A DNA stretch of 64,000 bases. Source: Sphingomonas sp. SUN039 (GTDB lineage: Bacteria > Pseudomonadota > Alphaproteobacteria > Sphingomonadales > Sphingomonadaceae). A model generated the notes under the pieces. The model worked only from the letters and a program-made list of their open reading frames with translations, was not told the origin of the DNA and made no database searches. A program made the position numbers and the translations under genes. The DNA lies in the NCBI RefSeq assembly GCF_024758725.1, contig NZ_CP096972.1, positions 1,594,001-1,658,000 of the forward strand, read 5' to 3'. Of this stretch, positions 41,854 to 55,000 are shown one piece after another (within the stretch, counting starts at the first letter, position 1; each line of letters starts with the position of its first letter).

Positions 41854-42408
41854 GTGGAGAATTCCGGCGGTATTCAGGCTAGCCTTGCAGGGCGGTACGC
41901 AGCCGCGCTGTTCGATCTCGCGCGCGAGAACAAGGCGCTCGACGCGGTCGAGACGAGCCTCAAGACGCTCGAATCGGCACTCGACCAGTCGGCCGATCTG
42001 AAGCGTCTCGTCACCAGCCCGCTGGTCGGTCGCGATGCCGCCGCCGCCGCGATCAAGGCGGTCGGATCGACGCTGAAGCTCGATACGCTGACCGCCAATT
42101 TCCTCGGCGTGCTCGCCCAGAACCGCCGCCTGCGTCAGGCCCCTGCCGTGATCGCCGCATTCCGTGCAATGGCCGCGAACCACCGGGGCGAGACGACCGC
42201 GCAGGTCACGACCGCGCATCCGCTGAGCGCCGATCAGGTGACGGCGCTGAAGGCCAAGCTCAAGACCCGTGTCGGGCGCGATGTCGCGGTCGACATGAAA
42301 ACCGACCCCGGGATTCTCGGCGGGCTGATCGTCAAGATCGGCAGCCAGATGATCGACGGGTCGATCCGCACGAAATTGAACACCCTCGCGCATGCGATGA
42401 AAGGCTGA
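41854..42408 (+). CDS. atpH: ATP synthase F1 subunit delta
   Basis: 184 residues from GTG at 41854 (VENSGGIQASLAGRYAAALFDLARE). The upstream in-frame ATG at 41791 adds 21 residues rich in Arg and unlike the family, so GTG is preferred. N-terminal six-helix domain (AGRYAAALFDLA..., VTSPLVGRDAAAAAIKAVGS) and the C-terminal region with GILGGLIVKIGSQMIDGSIRTKLNTLAHAMKG, the family signature. Links F1 to the b/b' stalk. First gene of the F1 operon, 9 bp before atpA. Confidence 0.93.
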   Translation: MENSGGIQASLAGRYAAALFDLARENKALDAVETSLKTLESALDQSADLKRLVTSPLVGRDAAAAAIKAVGSTLKLDTLTANFLGVLAQNRRLRQAPAVIAAFRAMAANHRGETTAQVTTAHPLSADQVTALKAKLKTRVGRDVAVDMKTDPGILGGLIVKIGSQMIDGSIRTKLNTLAHAMKG

Positions 42409-43947
<1,539 letters not shown>

Positions 43948-43951
43948 GTAA

Positions 43952-44832
43952 ATGGCCAGTCTGAAGGCCCTCAAGATCCGCATCGGCTCGGTGAAGTCGA
44001 CGCAGAAGATCACCAAGGCGATGAAGATGGTCGCCGCCGCGAAACTGCGCCGCGCGCAGGAAGCGGCGGTTGCCGGACGTCCCTATGCCGAGCGTCTCGA
44101 AGCGGTGATGTCGAGCCTCGCCGCCAAGGTGACGGTCAGCGAAAACAGCCCAAAACTGCTCGCGGGCACCGGCAAGAATCAGGTTCACCTGATCGTCGTC
44201 GCGACCTCAGAGCGCGGGCTGGCAGGTGCGTTCAACACCAACATCGTCCGCGCCGCACGCGCCAAGGCGGTCGAGCTGGAAGCCGCGGGTAAGACCGTGA
44301 AGTTCTACCTCGCGGGCAAAAAGGGGCGCGTTCTTCGCCGTTTCTACCCCAAGCAGATTCTGCACGATCAGGAAGTCGGCCACATCAAGAACGTCGCTTT
44401 CACCGACGCGCAGATCGTGGCGCAGGATCTGATCGCGCGGTTCGAGGCGGGCGAGTTCGACGTCGCCCACCTGTTCTTCGCGAAGTTCCGCTCTGCGCTG
44501 GTGCAGGAGCCGACAGGCATCCAGATCATTCCCGTGCCGCTCGCGCCCGCGCCTGCCGTTGCCCCCGTGGGCGCGCAGGCGGCGGTCGAGTACGAACCAG
44601 ACGAGGAAACCATTCTCGCCGACCTCCTCCCCCGCAACGTCGGGATCCAGATTTTCCGCGCGATGCTGGAAAACGCCGCCTCCGAACAGGGCAGCCGCAT
44701 GACCGCCATGGACAATGCGACGCGCAACGCAGGCGACATGATCAACAAGCTGACCGTTCTCTACAACCGCACCCGTCAGGCCGCGATCACGACCGAACTG
44801 ATCGAGATCATCGCCGGGGCGGAGGCGCTTTG

Positions 44833-44833
<1 letters not shown>
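43952..44833 (+). CDS. atpG: ATP synthase F1 subunit gamma
   Basis: 293 residues. N-terminal helix [35 protein letters not shown] and C-terminal helix [46 protein letters not shown] form the central rotor coiled coil. The middle Rossmann-like domain has [15 protein letters not shown]. The stop (TGA 44831-44833) overlaps the ATG of the small exported gene by one base. Confidence 0.97.
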
Positions 44834-46678
<1,845 letters not shown>

Positions 46679-46939
46679 GTGCTGACCTTCGAACTCGTCA
46701 CGCCCGAGCGCGCGGTGCTGAGCACTTCGGCCTATCTGGTCGAGCTGCCCGGCAGCGAAGGCGATATGGGCGTATTTGCGGGCCATGCGCCGGTGATGAC
46801 GACAATCCGCGACGGCGAAGTCCGCGTTTATGCAAGCGCAGGCGCGACGCCGCAGCGGATCGCGGTCGAGGGCGGCTTTGCCGAAATCGGCGAGAAGGGC
46901 GTGACCCTCCTCGCCGAACGCGCGTCGGTCGTAGCCTAA
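46679..46939 (+). CDS. atpC: ATP synthase F1 subunit epsilon, short form
   Basis: 86 residues from GTG directly after the atpD stop (TAAGTG). The N-terminal beta-sandwich is complete: LTFELVTPERAVLSTSAYLVELPGSEGDMGVFAGHAPVMTTIRDGEVRVYA and ending TLLAERASVV. The C-terminal helical hairpin (residues ~90-135 in E. coli) that inhibits ATP hydrolysis is absent. Short epsilon is common in sphingomonads; rotor contact is kept, hydrolysis inhibition by the hairpin is not possible. Convergent 4-bp overlap with the hemerythrin-like gene. Confidence 0.93.
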   Translation: MLTFELVTPERAVLSTSAYLVELPGSEGDMGVFAGHAPVMTTIRDGEVRVYASAGATPQRIAVEGGFAEIGEKGVTLLAERASVVA

Positions 46940-47379
46940 ACCGCGACCGCTTCCTTCAGCTTTTCGAATGCCGCGCCCATTTCTTCGCGCTCGTTGCTTT
47001 CGAAATTGTCTTTTACATCGTCGAAGATCGTGTCTTCCTCTTCCTTGATATGATGCTCGAGGATTTCCTGCATCACCTGCGCTTCGGCGCGCCATTCCGC
47101 TGACAACGGATCGGTACCAGCTTTCAGCTTCTTGAGTAGCGTGTCGGCGAGCATATGCTCGGTGTAGCCTTCGTGCGCGTCGACCTCGGTCTCATCGTCA
47201 CCCGTGCCGATCAGGGCATCATAGACGACTTTTTCTTCCGCCTTCGAATGCTTGCCGAGCAACTCGGCAAATGCCTCGAACGTCGTACGAATTTCGACGG
47301 CGTCCTCGCTAGAATTGATCGTGTCGAGCATCGATTTCAGCTCTTTATGATCTTCTTTCAACGCTTTGGTAATTTCCAC
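46936..47379 (-). CDS. hemerythrin HHE-domain protein
   Basis: 147 residues from GTG at 47377-47379, seven bases after AGGAG. Hemerythrin-like iron ligands: ALKEDHKELKSML near residue 10, LGKHSKAEEKVVYDAL near 42 (H-x3-E), HEGYTEHMLADTLLKKL near 68 and HHIKEEEDTIFDDVKDNF near 110. A four-helix di-iron protein that may bind O2 or NO, or store iron. Convergent with atpC. Distinct from the classic DcrH/HHE two-repeat layout; single domain. Confidence 0.82.
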   Translation of the reverse strand: MEITKALKEDHKELKSMLDTINSSEDAVEIRTTFEAFAELLGKHSKAEEKVVYDALIGTGDDETEVDAHEGYTEHMLADTLLKKLKAGTDPLSAEWRAEAQVMQEILEHHIKEEEDTIFDDVKDNFESNEREEMGAAFEKLKEAVAV

Positions 47380-47548
47380 GGTCCATCTCCTTCGGGGGCG
47401 TTCGCGGAAATGAACGTTCGAAATCGGGTTCCGTTGCGCGTGCTGCGAAATCGACCGACGCATTAGCGTTTCGTCAAAGTTTACGTCCTATTCACCGTCT
47501 CTGGCCACAGAGTTTTGACGTGGCATCCCTTTGTTGTGGGGCGGACTG

Positions 47549-49084
47549 ATGAGTGCATTTGGCAAGCGAGGCGGTATCAGCGGCACGGGTGCACCCCGGC
47601 CCGCCTTCGGCGTCGCACGCCCGATGCAGGGTCCGGGCGGCCCGACGCCGGTCAACGGCCCCGTCGAAGGCGGCAGCCAGTTTCCCCCGTTCGAAACCGT
47701 ACCGCTGCCCGGTGCCGAACCCGAACCGTCGCAAGGGCGTCCCAACTCGTCGGCCGATGCAATGTCGCGCCTCAACGACCGCCAGTCGGCGGAAATGGAA
47801 GCAGCCCCCAAGGCCGAAGGCTTCGAGGCGAGCGTTCACAAGATCAAGGAACAGGTGCTGCCGCGCCTGCTCGAACGCATCGACCCCGAAGCAGCGGCCA
47901 CGCTGAACAAGGACGAGCTGGCCGAGGAGTTTCGCCCGATCATCGGCGAAGTGCTGGCCGAGCTGAAATTCACGCTCAACCGGCGCGAGCAGTTCGCGCT
48001 CGAAAAAGTGCTGGTCGACGAACTGCTCGGCCTCGGGCCGCTCGAGGAATTGCTCAGCGACCCGACGATTACCGACATCATGGTCAACGGCCCCGACCAG
48101 ACCTACATCGAGCAAAAGGGCAAGCTTACGATCGCGCCGATCCAGTTCCGCGACGAAGAACATCTGTTCCAGATCGCGCAGCGGATCTGCAACTCGGTCG
48201 GTCGCCGTGTCGATCAGACCAGCCCGCTCGCCGACGCCCGTTTGAAGGACGGCAGTCGCGTCAACGTGATCGTGCCGCCGCTCAGCTTGCGCGGTACCGC
48301 GATCTCGATCCGCAAATTCTCCGCCAAGCCGATCACGCTCGACATGATGGCCAAGGGCGGATCGATGTCGGAAAAGATGGCGACCGCGCTGAAAATCGCG
48401 GGCGCATGTCGATTCAACATCGTCATCTCGGGCGGTACCGGTTCAGGTAAGACGACGATGCTCAACGCCTTGTCGAAAATGATCGACCCGGGCGAGCGCG
48501 TGCTGACCATCGAGGACGCCGCCGAACTTCGTCTGCAACAGCCGCACTGGCTGCCGCTCGAAACGCGCCCGGCGAACTTGGAGGGACAGGGCGAAATCTC
48601 GATCCGCGACCTCGTCAAGAACGCACTGCGTATGCGCCCCGACCGCATCATCCTCGGCGAAATTCGCGGTCAGGAATGTTTCGACCTGCTCGCGGCGATG
48701 AATACCGGCCATGACGGGTCGATGTGCACGCTCCACAGCAACTCCCCGCGCGAGGCCATCGCGCGCATGGAGAACATGGTGATGATGGGCGACATCAAGA
48801 TGCCCAAGGAAGCCATTTCGCGCCAGATCGCCGACTCGGTCGACCTGGTCGTGCAGGTCAAGCGCCTGCGCGATGGCTCACGCCGGGTCACCGACATCAC
48901 CGAGATTGTCGGGATGGAAGGGCCGGTGATCGTGACGCAGCAGCTGTTCAAGTTCGAATATCTCGACGAGAGCGCCGACGGCAAGATCATCGGCGAGTAT
49001 CGCGCCATGGGTTTGCGCCCCTATACGCTTGAAAAGGCCAAGCAATACGGCTTCGACCAGCCGTATCTCGAATCCTGCCTGTAA
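47549..49084 (+). CDS. cpaF: CpaF/TadA-family secretion ATPase
   Basis: 511 residues from ATG at 47549. A 90-residue Gly/Pro-rich N-terminal tail (GAPRPAFGVARPMQ...) precedes the secretion ATPase. Motifs: TDIMVNGPDQTYIEQKGK, ADARLKDGSRVNVIVPPLSLRG, Walker A ISGGTGSGKTTMLNAL, DRIILGEIRGQECFDLL (Walker B) and GHDGSMCTLHSNSPREAIARMENMV. Such ATPases power assembly of Flp/Tad pili or, as CpaF, type II/IVc-like secretion. No cpaA-E or tadB/C genes lie within this window, so the partner cluster must be elsewhere. Confidence 0.92.
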   Translation: MSAFGKRGGISGTGAPRPAFGVARPMQGPGGPTPVNGPVEGGSQFPPFETVPLPGAEPEPSQGRPNSSADAMSRLNDRQSAEMEAAPKAEGFEASVHKIKEQVLPRLLERIDPEAAATLNKDELAEEFRPIIGEVLAELKFTLNRREQFALEKVLVDELLGLGPLEELLSDPTITDIMVNGPDQTYIEQKGKLTIAPIQFRDEEHLFQIAQRICNSVGRRVDQTSPLADARLKDGSRVNVIVPPLSLRGTAISIRKFSAKPITLDMMAKGGSMSEKMATALKIAGACRFNIVISGGTGSGKTTMLNALSKMIDPGERVLTIEDAAELRLQQPHWLPLETRPANLEGQGEISIRDLVKNALRMRPDRIILGEIRGQECFDLLAAMNTGHDGSMCTLHSNSPREAIARMENMVMMGDIKMPKEAISRQIADSVDLVVQVKRLRDGSRRVTDITEIVGMEGPVIVTQQLFKFEYLDESADGKIIGEYRAMGLRPYTLEKAKQYGFDQPYLESCL

Positions 49085-49160
49085 CCGCCAGACTCCCCTT
49101 GCACACATAGCGGCGCAGCCCCATTCAGAGGTGTATTGACCTCGTATGCGGAGCCCGACG

Positions 49161-49991
49161 ATGCGCCCTTCCCTGATTGCAGCTGTATTGATGATCGGGG
49201 CAGGGAGCGTCGCGACGACTGTTGCGGTAACCGCCAAAACCACGCCGTCGATGCGGACGGCGCTCGCCGCCGCTGTTGCCGCGCCGACGCGCACCGCGAC
49301 AAACGTCGCACGCGACAAATACCGCAAGCCCGCCGAAACTCTGGCGTTTTTTGGCGTGAAGCCGACCGACAACGTGGTCGAAATCTGGCCGGGCGGCGGC
49401 TGGTACACTGAAATCCTCGCGCCCTATCTGCGCGACAACGGGCAGCTGACGGTAGTGTCACCGCCGGGAAGCGGTAGCGACAGCATCGCCAAGAAGCTGG
49501 ACGCAAATGCCGCGACCTATGGCAAGGTTGCACGGGCAAATTTCCCGTCTGTGCTGGGCGGCACAGGCGTCGCCCCCGGCAGCGCCGACGTCGTGATGAC
49601 GTTCCGCAACGTCCACAACTGGCGGATGGGGGCGTACAATAAGGACGTAGATTACAGCGAGGCCGCCTTTCGCGAAATCTACGCGATGCTGAAACCCGGC
49701 GGGGTGCTCGGCATCGAGGATCACCGTCTGCCCGAAAACATGGACACCGCCCGCGAACGGTCGAGCGGCTATATGAAGGTGTCGACGATCAGGATGCTCG
49801 CCCAGAGCGCAGGATTTCAGTTCGCCGGGTCGAGCGAAGTCAACGCCAACTCGCGCGACACCCATGATTATCCCAAAGGTGTGTGGACCCTGCCCCCGCG
49901 TTTTGCCGAAGGCGACACCGACCGCGCCAAATACGCCGCCATCGGTGAAAGCGACCGCATGACGTTAAAGTTCGTCAAGCCGCGCCGCTGA
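49161..49991 (+). CDS. exported class I SAM-dependent methyltransferase-like protein
   Basis: 276 residues if started at ATG 49161 (MRPSLIAAVLMIGAGSV); the ATG five codons earlier also fits. A signal peptide (1-~24) precedes a Rossmann methyltransferase fold: YRKPAETLAFFGVKPTDNVVEIWPGGGWYTEILAPYL with the GGGxY-type motif I (WPGGGWYTE), SADVVMTFRNVHNW, FREIYAMLKPGGVLGIEDHR (motif post-I). This is the predicted-methyltransferase family COG4798. An exported SAM enzyme is odd, as SAM is cytoplasmic; it may be a retired fold or use a different cofactor. Confidence 0.78.
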   Translation: MRPSLIAAVLMIGAGSVATTVAVTAKTTPSMRTALAAAVAAPTRTATNVARDKYRKPAETLAFFGVKPTDNVVEIWPGGGWYTEILAPYLRDNGQLTVVSPPGSGSDSIAKKLDANAATYGKVARANFPSVLGGTGVAPGSADVVMTFRNVHNWRMGAYNKDVDYSEAAFREIYAMLKPGGVLGIEDHRLPENMDTARERSSGYMKVSTIRMLAQSAGFQFAGSSEVNANSRDTHDYPKGVWTLPPRFAEGDTDRAKYAAIGESDRMTLKFVKPRR

Positions 49992-50002
49992 ACAGACGTG
50001 CA

Positions 50003-50548
50003 TTAGTCGGCGAGCTTGTCGACCTTCGCCTGAAGCTCGGCAATCTGTGCCTTCAGCGAGCTAATCTCGGTCGCGTTTTCGGCTTTCGTCCCCGGCACGA
50101 ACGCGCTGGCGGCCGCTTCGAACATCGCCATGTTACGCTTGGCCATCTCCGCGAACGGACCGCCCGAAAATGCGGTTTTCATCGCGTCGTTGAACTTCGA
50201 CTGGTTCAACCGGAACGCGTCCATCGACGCTTCGAGATATTGCGGGACCATCGACTGCATCGAGTCGCCGTACATCGAGATCAGCTGGCGCAGGAAGGTC
50301 GGCGGCAGCAACGTCTCGCCGCGGCTCTCCTCGTCCATGATGATCTGGGTCAGGACGCTGTGGGTGATATCCTCGTCGGTCTTGGCATCCAGCACCTTGA
50401 AATCGCGCCCTTCACGGGTCAGCTGGGCGAGGTGTTCGAGCGTAATATAGCTCGATGTCTCTGTGTTATAGAGACGGCGGTTCGCGTATTTCTTGACGAT
50501 AACGGCGGGGCGTTCGCCGCCTTCGCCCTCAGGTGCTGCTTTGGCCAT
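50003..50548 (-). CDS. phaR: polyhydroxyalkanoate synthesis repressor PhaR
   Basis: 181 residues from ATG at 50546-50548. The N-terminal DNA-binding domain reads VIVKKYANRRLYNTETSSYITLEHLAQLTREGRDFKVLDAKTDEDITHSVLTQIIMDEE, the PhaR signature (DUF1152/PHB_acc_N). A PHB_acc domain follows, then a C-terminal coiled coil (ISSLKAQIAELQAKVDKLAD). It represses phasin and PHA genes by sensing PHB granules. It is divergent from the thiolase gene, the usual partner, with a 141-bp control region. Confidence 0.93.
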   Translation of the reverse strand: MAKAAPEGEGGERPAVIVKKYANRRLYNTETSSYITLEHLAQLTREGRDFKVLDAKTDEDITHSVLTQIIMDEESRGETLLPPTFLRQLISMYGDSMQSMVPQYLEASMDAFRLNQSKFNDAMKTAFSGGPFAEMAKRNMAMFEAAASAFVPGTKAENATEISSLKAQIAELQAKVDKLAD

Positions 50549-50594
50549 TGTAGGTATGTCCCGATACGGAAAGTCGTTCTGTATCACCATATCA

Positions 50595-50606
50595 TGCTGC
50601 ACAGCA
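50595..50606. promoter_or_regulatory. candidate PhaR operator
   Basis: TGCTG-CA-CAGCA inverted repeat in the phaR-thiolase gap. PhaR proteins are reported to favour TGC-rich palindromic sequences, so this is the best candidate in the control region. Untested. Confidence 0.3.
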
Positions 50607-50689
50607 ACAAGGGCCGCTAACGGGCGGTGACATTGCCTACTCTCTGCCATATGGAGGCAAGACAAACGCGTTACGTAGGGGATTTTCGC

Positions 50690-51865
50690 ATGACTGAGGT
50701 TGTCATAACTGCCGCACGCCGCACGCCGGTCGGGAGTTTTATGGGCAGTTTTGCGAACGTACCCGCTCACGAGCTCGGTCGGGTAGCCATTCTCGCCGCG
50801 CTGGAAAGCGCCGGCGTTGCCCCGGGGGAAGTCTCCGACGTCATTCTCGGGCAAGTGCTAACGGCCGCGCAAGGCCAGAACCCGGCGCGTCAGGCATCGA
50901 TGGCTGCAGGGATTCCCAAGGAAATTCCGGCATTCGGGATCAACCAGGTGTGCGGTTCGGGTCTGCGGGCCGTTGCCCTCGCGACGCAGGCAATCAAGGC
51001 CGGCGATGCGTCCATCGTTTTGGCGGGCGGACAGGAAAGCATGTCGCTCAGCACCCACGCTCAGACGCTGCGCCCGGGCACCAAGATGGGCAGTCTCGAG
51101 CTGATCGATACGATGATCAAGGACGGCCTGACCGATGTATTCAACGGCTATCACATGGGCATCACTGCCGAAAATCTGGCCGAGCAGCACCAGATCACCC
51201 GCGAGATGCAGGATGCCTTCGCGGCGCGTTCGCAGAACCTTGCTTCTGCTGCACGTGCGAACGGCGTATTCGCGGCGGAAATCGCACCTGTTACTGTCAA
51301 GGGACGCAAGGGCGATACGGTCGTCGATACCGACGAGTTCATCCGCGACGGCGTTACGGCAGAGTCGCTTGCCGGGCTTCGCCCCGCGTTCAAGAAGGAC
51401 GGCACGGTGACTGCGGCGAACGCGAGCGGCCTCAACGACGGCGCCGCGGTGCTGGTGCTGATGTCGGCCGACGAAGCCGCGCGTCGCGGCGCGCCGGTGC
51501 TGGCACGAGTCGCGGGCTGGGCGACGTCGGGGGTCGATCCCTCGATCATGGGTATCGGCCCGGTCCCCGCCACCCGCGCTGCGCTCGCCAAGGCTGGCTG
51601 GACTGTCGCCGACCTCGATCTGATCGAAGCGAACGAGGCATTCGCGGCACAGGCGCTGGCCGTCGGCAAGGAACTCGGCTGGGATCCCGACAAGGTCAAC
51701 GTCAACGGCGGGGCGATCGCGATCGGCCACCCGATCGGTGCAAGCGGCGCACGGGTGCTGACCACCCTGCTCCACGAAATGGGCCGGCGCGATGCCAAAA
51801 AGGGTCTGGCGACGCTGTGCATCGGCGGCGGCATGGGCATTGCACTGGCGGTCGAGCGCGGCTGA
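50690..51865 (+). CDS. phaA: acetyl-CoA C-acetyltransferase (thiolase II)
   Basis: 391 residues. Biosynthetic thiolase condensing two acetyl-CoA to acetoacetyl-CoA for PHB. Active-site Cys in [15 protein letters not shown] (near residue 88), His in [21 protein letters not shown], second Cys in [11 protein letters not shown] near the end. Length is typical (390-395). Starts at [15 protein letters not shown]. Divergent from phaR, whose product presumably represses it; no phaB reductase is adjacent. Confidence 0.96.
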   Translation: MTEVVITAARRTPVGSFMGSFANVPAHELGRVAILAALESAGVAPGEVSDVILGQVLTAAQGQNPARQASMAAGIPKEIPAFGINQVCGSGLRAVALATQAIKAGDASIVLAGGQESMSLSTHAQTLRPGTKMGSLELIDTMIKDGLTDVFNGYHMGITAENLAEQHQITREMQDAFAARSQNLASAARANGVFAAEIAPVTVKGRKGDTVVDTDEFIRDGVTAESLAGLRPAFKKDGTVTAANASGLNDGAAVLVLMSADEAARRGAPVLARVAGWATSGVDPSIMGIGPVPATRAALAKAGWTVADLDLIEANEAFAAQALAVGKELGWDPDKVNVNGGAIAIGHPIGASGARVLTTLLHEMGRRDAKKGLATLCIGGGMGIALAVERG

Positions 51866-51929
51866 CGGTGTGCGGTTTCCCTATGTGGCAATTGGGTGAC
51901 ACCGCCCGCGTTTTTTAACGGCAGATGAA

Positions 51930-51950
51930 CGGGCGGCCTTGTGCCGCCCG
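51930..51950 (+). terminator. GC hairpin after the thiolase gene
   Basis: 8-bp stem CGGGCGGC / GCCGCCCG with a 5-base loop, 65 bp beyond the thiolase stop. It lacks a T-run, so intrinsic termination is uncertain. Confidence 0.4.
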
Positions 51951-52001
51951 CCGATTCCCCCTTTCAAGTACATATGGCGCGAATCCCGCGCACAAAGATA
52001 C

Positions 52002-52019
52002 ATGACAGGGGTTTGTCAT
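52002..52019 (+). promoter_or_regulatory. hairpin presenting the ribosome-binding site of the TonB receptor
   Basis: ATGACA (52002-52007) and TGTCAT (52014-52019) form a 6-bp stem with GGGGTT in the loop, directly before the ATG at 52020. The loop holds the purine-rich site, so ribosome access could be structure-dependent. Confidence 0.3.
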
Positions 52020-55000
52020 ATGAACGTAGTACGTTTCCTGAGCGCGACCGCGCTCGCTGGCGCGGCTTTGGCGCTGCCCGGATTTGCCCTCGCACAGGGT
52101 ACGGCGCCGACCGCCGAGCAGTGCAAAGACAATCCGCAGCTCGCAAATTGCCCGACAACCAACGCCGATGGCTCGGAGTCGACCAGCAGCACGATCGTCG
52201 TCACCGGTTCGCGCATTGCGCGCCCCACGCTCTCGTCGCCCGTTCCGGTAACGAGCGTGAGCGCGGAGGATATCCTGTCGAGCGGCGACCTCAATGTCGG
52301 CGACGCGCTCAACGACCTGCCGTCGCTGCGTTCGACCTTCAGCCAGTCGAACTCGACGCGCTTCATCGGCACCGCCGGTCTCAACGAGCTTGACCTTCGC
52401 GGCCTCGGCGTCGCGCGTACGCTCGTCCTTGTGAACGGTCGCCGCCATGTCACCGTCGCACCGGGCAGCTATATCGTCGATGTCAACACCATCCCGGGCG
52501 AACTGCTCGAGCGCGTCGATGTCGTCACCGGCGGCAACTCCGCCATTTACGGGTCGGACGCCATCGCCGGCGTCGTCAACTTCGTACTTAAGCGCAACTT
52601 TGACGGTTTCCGCATTTCGGGACAGAGCGGCGTTTCCCAGCGCGGTGATCGCGGCTCCTATTTCGTTGCCGGCACGTTCGGGCGCAATTTCGCCGACGGA
52701 CGCGGCAATATTGCGGTTTCAGCCGAATATTCGAAGCAAAATCCGATCAAGTTTGTTGGGCGCGATTATCTGACCGGCGCATTTTCGGGCCGTAATCAGT
52801 TCAACACCAACGAGCCGACCGCAGGTGAACCCCAGTCGGGCGACGGCATTCCCGATCAAGTCTATCTGACCGGTGTCCGCAACGGCAACATCTCGGATGG
52901 CGGCTTGATCACGGGCGTATGCAATTCGACGCTGCTAACAAATTCAACGCGTTGCGCTGTTGGTGCTACCACAGCACTGCCCCTCGCCCAGATGTACGTT
53001 TTTCAGCCCGATGGTACGTTGATCGTGAACCCGGTGATTCGCGATCTTCGGGTAGAAACGGGGAATGCAACTTCAAACACCGTTGGAGGCCTTGGCTCGA
53101 CGCTGTCGAACTACGGCGATCTTTTTCCTGAACTCGAACGATTTACCGTAAACGTGCTGGCTCGCTTTGAGGTGTCGGATGCGTTCCAACCCTTCGTCGA
53201 GGCCAAGTACAATCGGCTGAAGGTCATCTCGGAGACTTCGCCGAGCTTCTTCCAAGGTTCGATCCCTGGCTTCTTCGGCGGCGGTGCCAACCTGCGCTGC
53301 GACAACCCCTATCTGACGCAGCAGGCCTTCAACCAGCTGGTCACGATCGGACGCTGCCCGACCGGAGTTGCCTTTGGCGCAACCAACGCAGCGACTTTCA
53401 ATCTGACCGGTCGCAACAATGTCGATCTCGGGTCGCGCGGCGAGTTCAACACCCGCGACACATTCCGCATTGTTGCAGGGATCGAGGGTCGGTTCAACGA
53501 CGACTGGCGCTATGAAATCGCGGTCAACTACGGCCAGCTGATCAGCAACACGACCTCCACCAATAACCTGCTGCTGTTCAAACCCGATGGCAGCAACGCC
53601 GGTTTCCTGAACGCCATCGACGCCACACGCAATGCAGCGGGCCAGATCGTTTGCCGCATCAATGCGGTCACGGTTACCGACCCGGCCTGCGTACCGTACA
53701 ATCCTTTCGGGTCGGGTGCGTCGACCAATCTGGAAGCAGTTCGCAACTATGTGAACGTCAACAGCCAGTTCCGTGACACGGCATCGGAGCTCGTCATATC
53801 GGCCAACCTCGGCGGCGACTTGTCACAGCTGTTCGAACTACCCGGCGGTCCAATCGGTTTCGCCATCGGCGGGGAGTATCGCGAGGAGCGGGCGAGCCGT
53901 GCCGTCGACGACAACACGAGTCTCGGTCTGACATTCCTTACAGCGCTCCAAGGGGTGAACTATCCCAAGCTCACTGTGAAGGACATTTACGGCGAGGTCC
54001 GCGTCCCGATCCTCCGCGATACGCCCGGCTTCCAGCTGCTCGAGTTCAATGGCGCCTACCGCTATTCGGAATACAATACGAATGCCGGCGGCACACACGC
54101 TTATAACGCATCTGTGGTCTATTCGCCGATCGCCGACCTGAAGTTCCGCGCCGCTTATGCCCGTTCGGTGCGAACCCCCACGCAAGCAAACTTGTTCGCG
54201 CCGGTGGGCCAGAACTTTGCATCGATTTCCGACCCTTGCGATGTTCTGTTCATCAACTCGGGTTCGGCGACGCGTGCTGCCAACTGCGCGGCGGCAGGTA
54301 TTCCTGTTGGATTCGTAAATACGGCTGCGCGGGCGGCAACACTCAGCTTCTCTCAGGGCGGAAACCCGTTTCTGACCGCTGAAAAGTCGGACAGCTACAC
54401 GCTAGGTGCCGTCCTCGAACCACGGTTCGTGCCGGGTCTGTCGATCACAGTCGATTATTACAACATCAAGGTCAGCAACCTGATCGCGACGCTGGGCGCC
54501 AACACGATCATCAACCTGTGCTATGACTCTCCGACGCTCAACAACCAGTATTGCCCGCTGGTCAATCGTGTCGCTGGCGGCAATTTCGGGCCGCGTGCCG
54601 TGCTGTCGGGGCCGGTCAATTTCGCGCGGCAGGTGGCCAAGGGCATCGACATCGATCTTGCCTACAGCAAGAAATTTGAAAACGGTGATCGCTTCGCCTA
54701 TCGCGTGATCGCGGGATGGAAGCTAGCGATCGACAACTTCGTCGATCCGACCAATCCGTTGATCCCGGACCGCCAGTTGAGCGAGCTTGGCGATCCTCAG
54801 TTCGAGTTCTCGGCCAGCACGTCGTACAAGCACGGACCGGTCGAAGGGCGACTGGCCGTTCGCTACATCGGGCCGCAAACCATCGGTACCTACGAGGCGC
54901 AGAATCCCTATTACGGGCTCTGTCCGACAGCGACGAACGCTGCTGCAGGGGTCACCGCAGGCCAGGGCCTGCGGGGTGCCTGCACGGCCGGAAGTATCGT

